NCBI GenBank assembly: GCA_030824295.1
Contig: JAVBYA010000450.1
Coordinates: 1 to 8,722, forward strand
Reading direction: 5' to 3'
DNA: 8,722 nt
Source of the DNA: Bacteroidota bacterium
Lineage (GTDB): Bacteria; Bacteroidota; Ignavibacteria; UBA10030; UBA8401
The notes beneath the pieces are model-generated. The model was not told the origin of the DNA. It saw only the letters and a program-made list of their open reading frames with translations, and made no database searches. The position numbers and the translations under genes were made by a program. Positions 7,522 through 8,722 of this stretch are shown one piece after another (the first letter of the stretch is position 1; the number at the start of each line of letters is the position of its first letter).

Positions 7522-7712
7522 TGTGTAATTGAAATACTTTTACTGTGCTGTCGTGCCAGAATGTGCCCGCAAAAATCGTGTGGGAATGACACATTGTTTC
7601 AATCCTCATTATCTACGATAATTTGGCACAGGACCTAGTGTCATTGTGAAGACCATCTGTTCATCCCGTCTCTCAAAATATTCATCTCGGGACGGGATCT
7701 CCGCTCTTAATT
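7522..7712. other. convergent spacer right of the inverted-repeat element
   Basis: I see no gene in these 191 bp. There are two weak inverted pairs: AATGACAC (7585-7592) with GTGTCATT (7638-7645), and GTGCCA (7553-7558) with TGGCAC (7624-7629). CCTAGTGTCATT (7634-7645) loosely resembles the terminal repeat of the neighbouring element, so a decayed second copy is possible but not shown. Confidence 0.4.
7663..7698 (-). terminator. possible terminator hairpin after the GH2-discoidin gene
   Basis: ATCCCGTC (7663-7670) pairs perfectly with GACGGGAT (7691-7698), with a 20-nt AT-rich loop. It begins 14 nt past the stop codon of the minus-strand GH2 gene, a typical terminator position. The loop is long and no T-run follows on the minus strand, so it is not a canonical intrinsic terminator. 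Confidence 0.35.
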
Positions 7713-8722
7713 TCAGTTGGGAAAAGAGTTATACGGTTCTGCAACGATCACCGGATTCCCTTTTCCCAGACTGCTCTTCGCGAATTCTGCAGTGATTTCT
7801 TTCGTTTCACCTTTCATCATCGTAAAGTAGTTGTCCGAAAAGATGACCGGTAGGATCTGCTCCCCCGTTGCCGAGTCCTTCACCACAATACGCACCGCCA
7901 GCGCAACAGCCGGCGATGTCGCAGCATTCGTGAGTTTCACCGTCATACGGACTGAATCATTCTTCATCACGGTTTGCACGGAGGTCTTGAGGTCCGGCGA
8001 AGGAAGGGAATTGATCCCGCGGTAATCGAGATGCTTTGTTCCTCTCCAATAAAAATTATCCGAGAGCAGTTTCCCATTCTTATCGCTGAGCGTCAGTTTA
8101 ATGAAGTGCACATCGCTGAGCGAATCTGCCGCACTGCCGAAGACCTGCATGCTGATCAGCGAGATGCCGTAACTCGTCCCTTTCTCGATGCAATATACAC
8201 GGACGAACCGTCCTTCGGCAGAGCTGACGGGAATATCGATCATTCCCGGTTTACCTTCCGCCGTGTAGAAAATATCGCTCCAACTGTTCTTATCCGAAGA
8301 GACCTGCAATTTGTAAGTTTTGGCAAATGCCGATTCCCAATGGAGCCGGACCTTGCTGATGGAAATCTTCTTCAACAGATCCACATAGATCCAATGCTGA
8401 CTGTCGTAGTTGCTTTCCCATCGTGACCCGTCATTTCCGTCCACCGCTTTGTCCGGTTCCCGGCTCGGTACGTGGACCGACGATGCGAAGACCGGTTTCC
8501 TGAATGCGATGTCGTCCACCGGGGGCGCGAGCGTGAAGCAGTATGCCAAAGTATCCGCTTCAACATTCAATACGGATGATTCACGTCGTCCGGGTATCTC
8601 TCGTCCATCGAGCGTGAAGATCTTTGCTTCCGCTTTCACTCCGGTGAGTTTGTTTAAAGTGGTATTGATGATCTTTACGCTGTGATTGTCCGGATTATAC
8701 TGAATGTGAACCGGTTCGCACG
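7713..8722 (-). CDS. C-terminal part of a GH2 exo-glycosidase (exo-beta-glucosaminidase/mannosidase-like) with inserted discoidin domain
   Basis: The frame is open to the right edge, so the N-terminus and catalytic barrel lie outside; about 335 residues are visible. GTG 8639 is an internal Val, not the start, because the upstream frame reads EPVHIQYNPDNHSVKIIN and NTTLNKLTGVKAEAKIF. That is a GH2 Ig-like domain of the kind seen in exo-beta-D-glucosaminidases and related beta-mannosidase-like enzymes. A discoidin (F5/8 type C, CBM32-like) domain follows at about 8510-8136, with KPVFASS, KAVDGNDGSRWESN, HWIYVDL, KTYKLQVSSD and RFVRVYC. The GH2 sequence then resumes with HFIKLTLSD and LLSDNFYWRG, and ends in another Ig-like domain (VRMTVKLTNAA to the C-terminus). 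The discoidin domain would bind glycan. The exact sugar specificity cannot be judged without the catalytic part. It is convergent with the beta-mannosidase gene and probably serves the same glycan-degradation locus. Confidence 0.82.
   Translation of the reverse strand, partial: CEPVHIQYNPDNHSVKIINTTLNKLTGVKAEAKIFTLDGREIPGRRESSVLNVEADTLAYCFTLAPPVDDIAFRKPVFASSVHVPSREPDKAVDGNDGSRWESNYDSQHWIYVDLLKKISISKVRLHWESAFAKTYKLQVSSDKNSWSDIFYTAEGKPGMIDIPVSSAEGRFVRVYCIEKGTSYGISLISMQVFGSAADSLSDVHFIKLTLSDKNGKLLSDNFYWRGTKHLDYRGINSLPSPDLKTSVQTVMKNDSVRMTVKLTNAATSPAVALAVRIVVKDSATGEQILPVIFSDNYFTMMKGETKEITAEFAKSSLGKGNPVIVAEPYNSFPN

Noticed and set aside
7974..8426. 150-codon plus-strand open frame opposite the GH2-discoidin gene
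   Set aside because: The minus strand gives a coherent discoidin and Ig-like protein over the same bases.

Overview
The window is chromosomal DNA of roughly 50% GC. It most likely comes from a Gram-negative bacterium of the Bacteroidota/Ignavibacteriota (FCB) type. Three things suggest this: a secreted endo-mannanase with a lipoprotein signal, a secreted GH2 beta-mannosidase, and a GH2 enzyme carrying a discoidin (F5/8C) domain. The assignment is inference, because the window holds no rRNA or other marker gene. I saw no SusC/SusD pair, regulator, tRNA, CRISPR array or transposase.

Left part (1-3026, all minus strand). From right to left it holds a multi-membrane GT-C (GT87/DUF2029-like) glycosyltransferase (3026-1734), a spacer of about 490 bp with a strong hairpin terminator (1504-1528), a small three-helix membrane protein of unknown function (1247-879), and a class I SAM-dependent methyltransferase (753 to the left edge) whose C-terminus is cut off. 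These look like envelope or glycoconjugate genes rather than catabolic ones.

Middle (3027-7241, plus strand). A 205-bp AT-rich divergent spacer leads into a two-gene operon. The first gene is a GH5 (subfamily 7-like) endo-beta-1,4-mannanase lipoprotein. The second, 20 nt further on, is a GH2 beta-mannosidase with a signal peptide. Together they can cut mannan to manno-oligosaccharides and then to mannose outside the cytoplasm. Both start at GTG codons.

Right part (7242-8722). A 471-bp convergent spacer is mostly filled by a compact, hairpin-rich element bounded by perfect 16-bp inverted repeats (7235-7250 and 7506-7521). The left repeat supplies the last codon and stop of the beta-mannosidase. 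Beyond it, on the minus strand, is the C-terminal part of a second GH2-type exo-glycosidase (exo-beta-glucosaminidase/mannosidase-like). A discoidin domain is inserted in its C-terminal region, and its catalytic part lies outside the window.

The best candidates for something undescribed are the inverted-repeat element at the end of the mannosidase gene and the inserted carbohydrate-binding-like domain. The rest is a well-recognisable mannan-degradation locus beside glycan-assembly genes.
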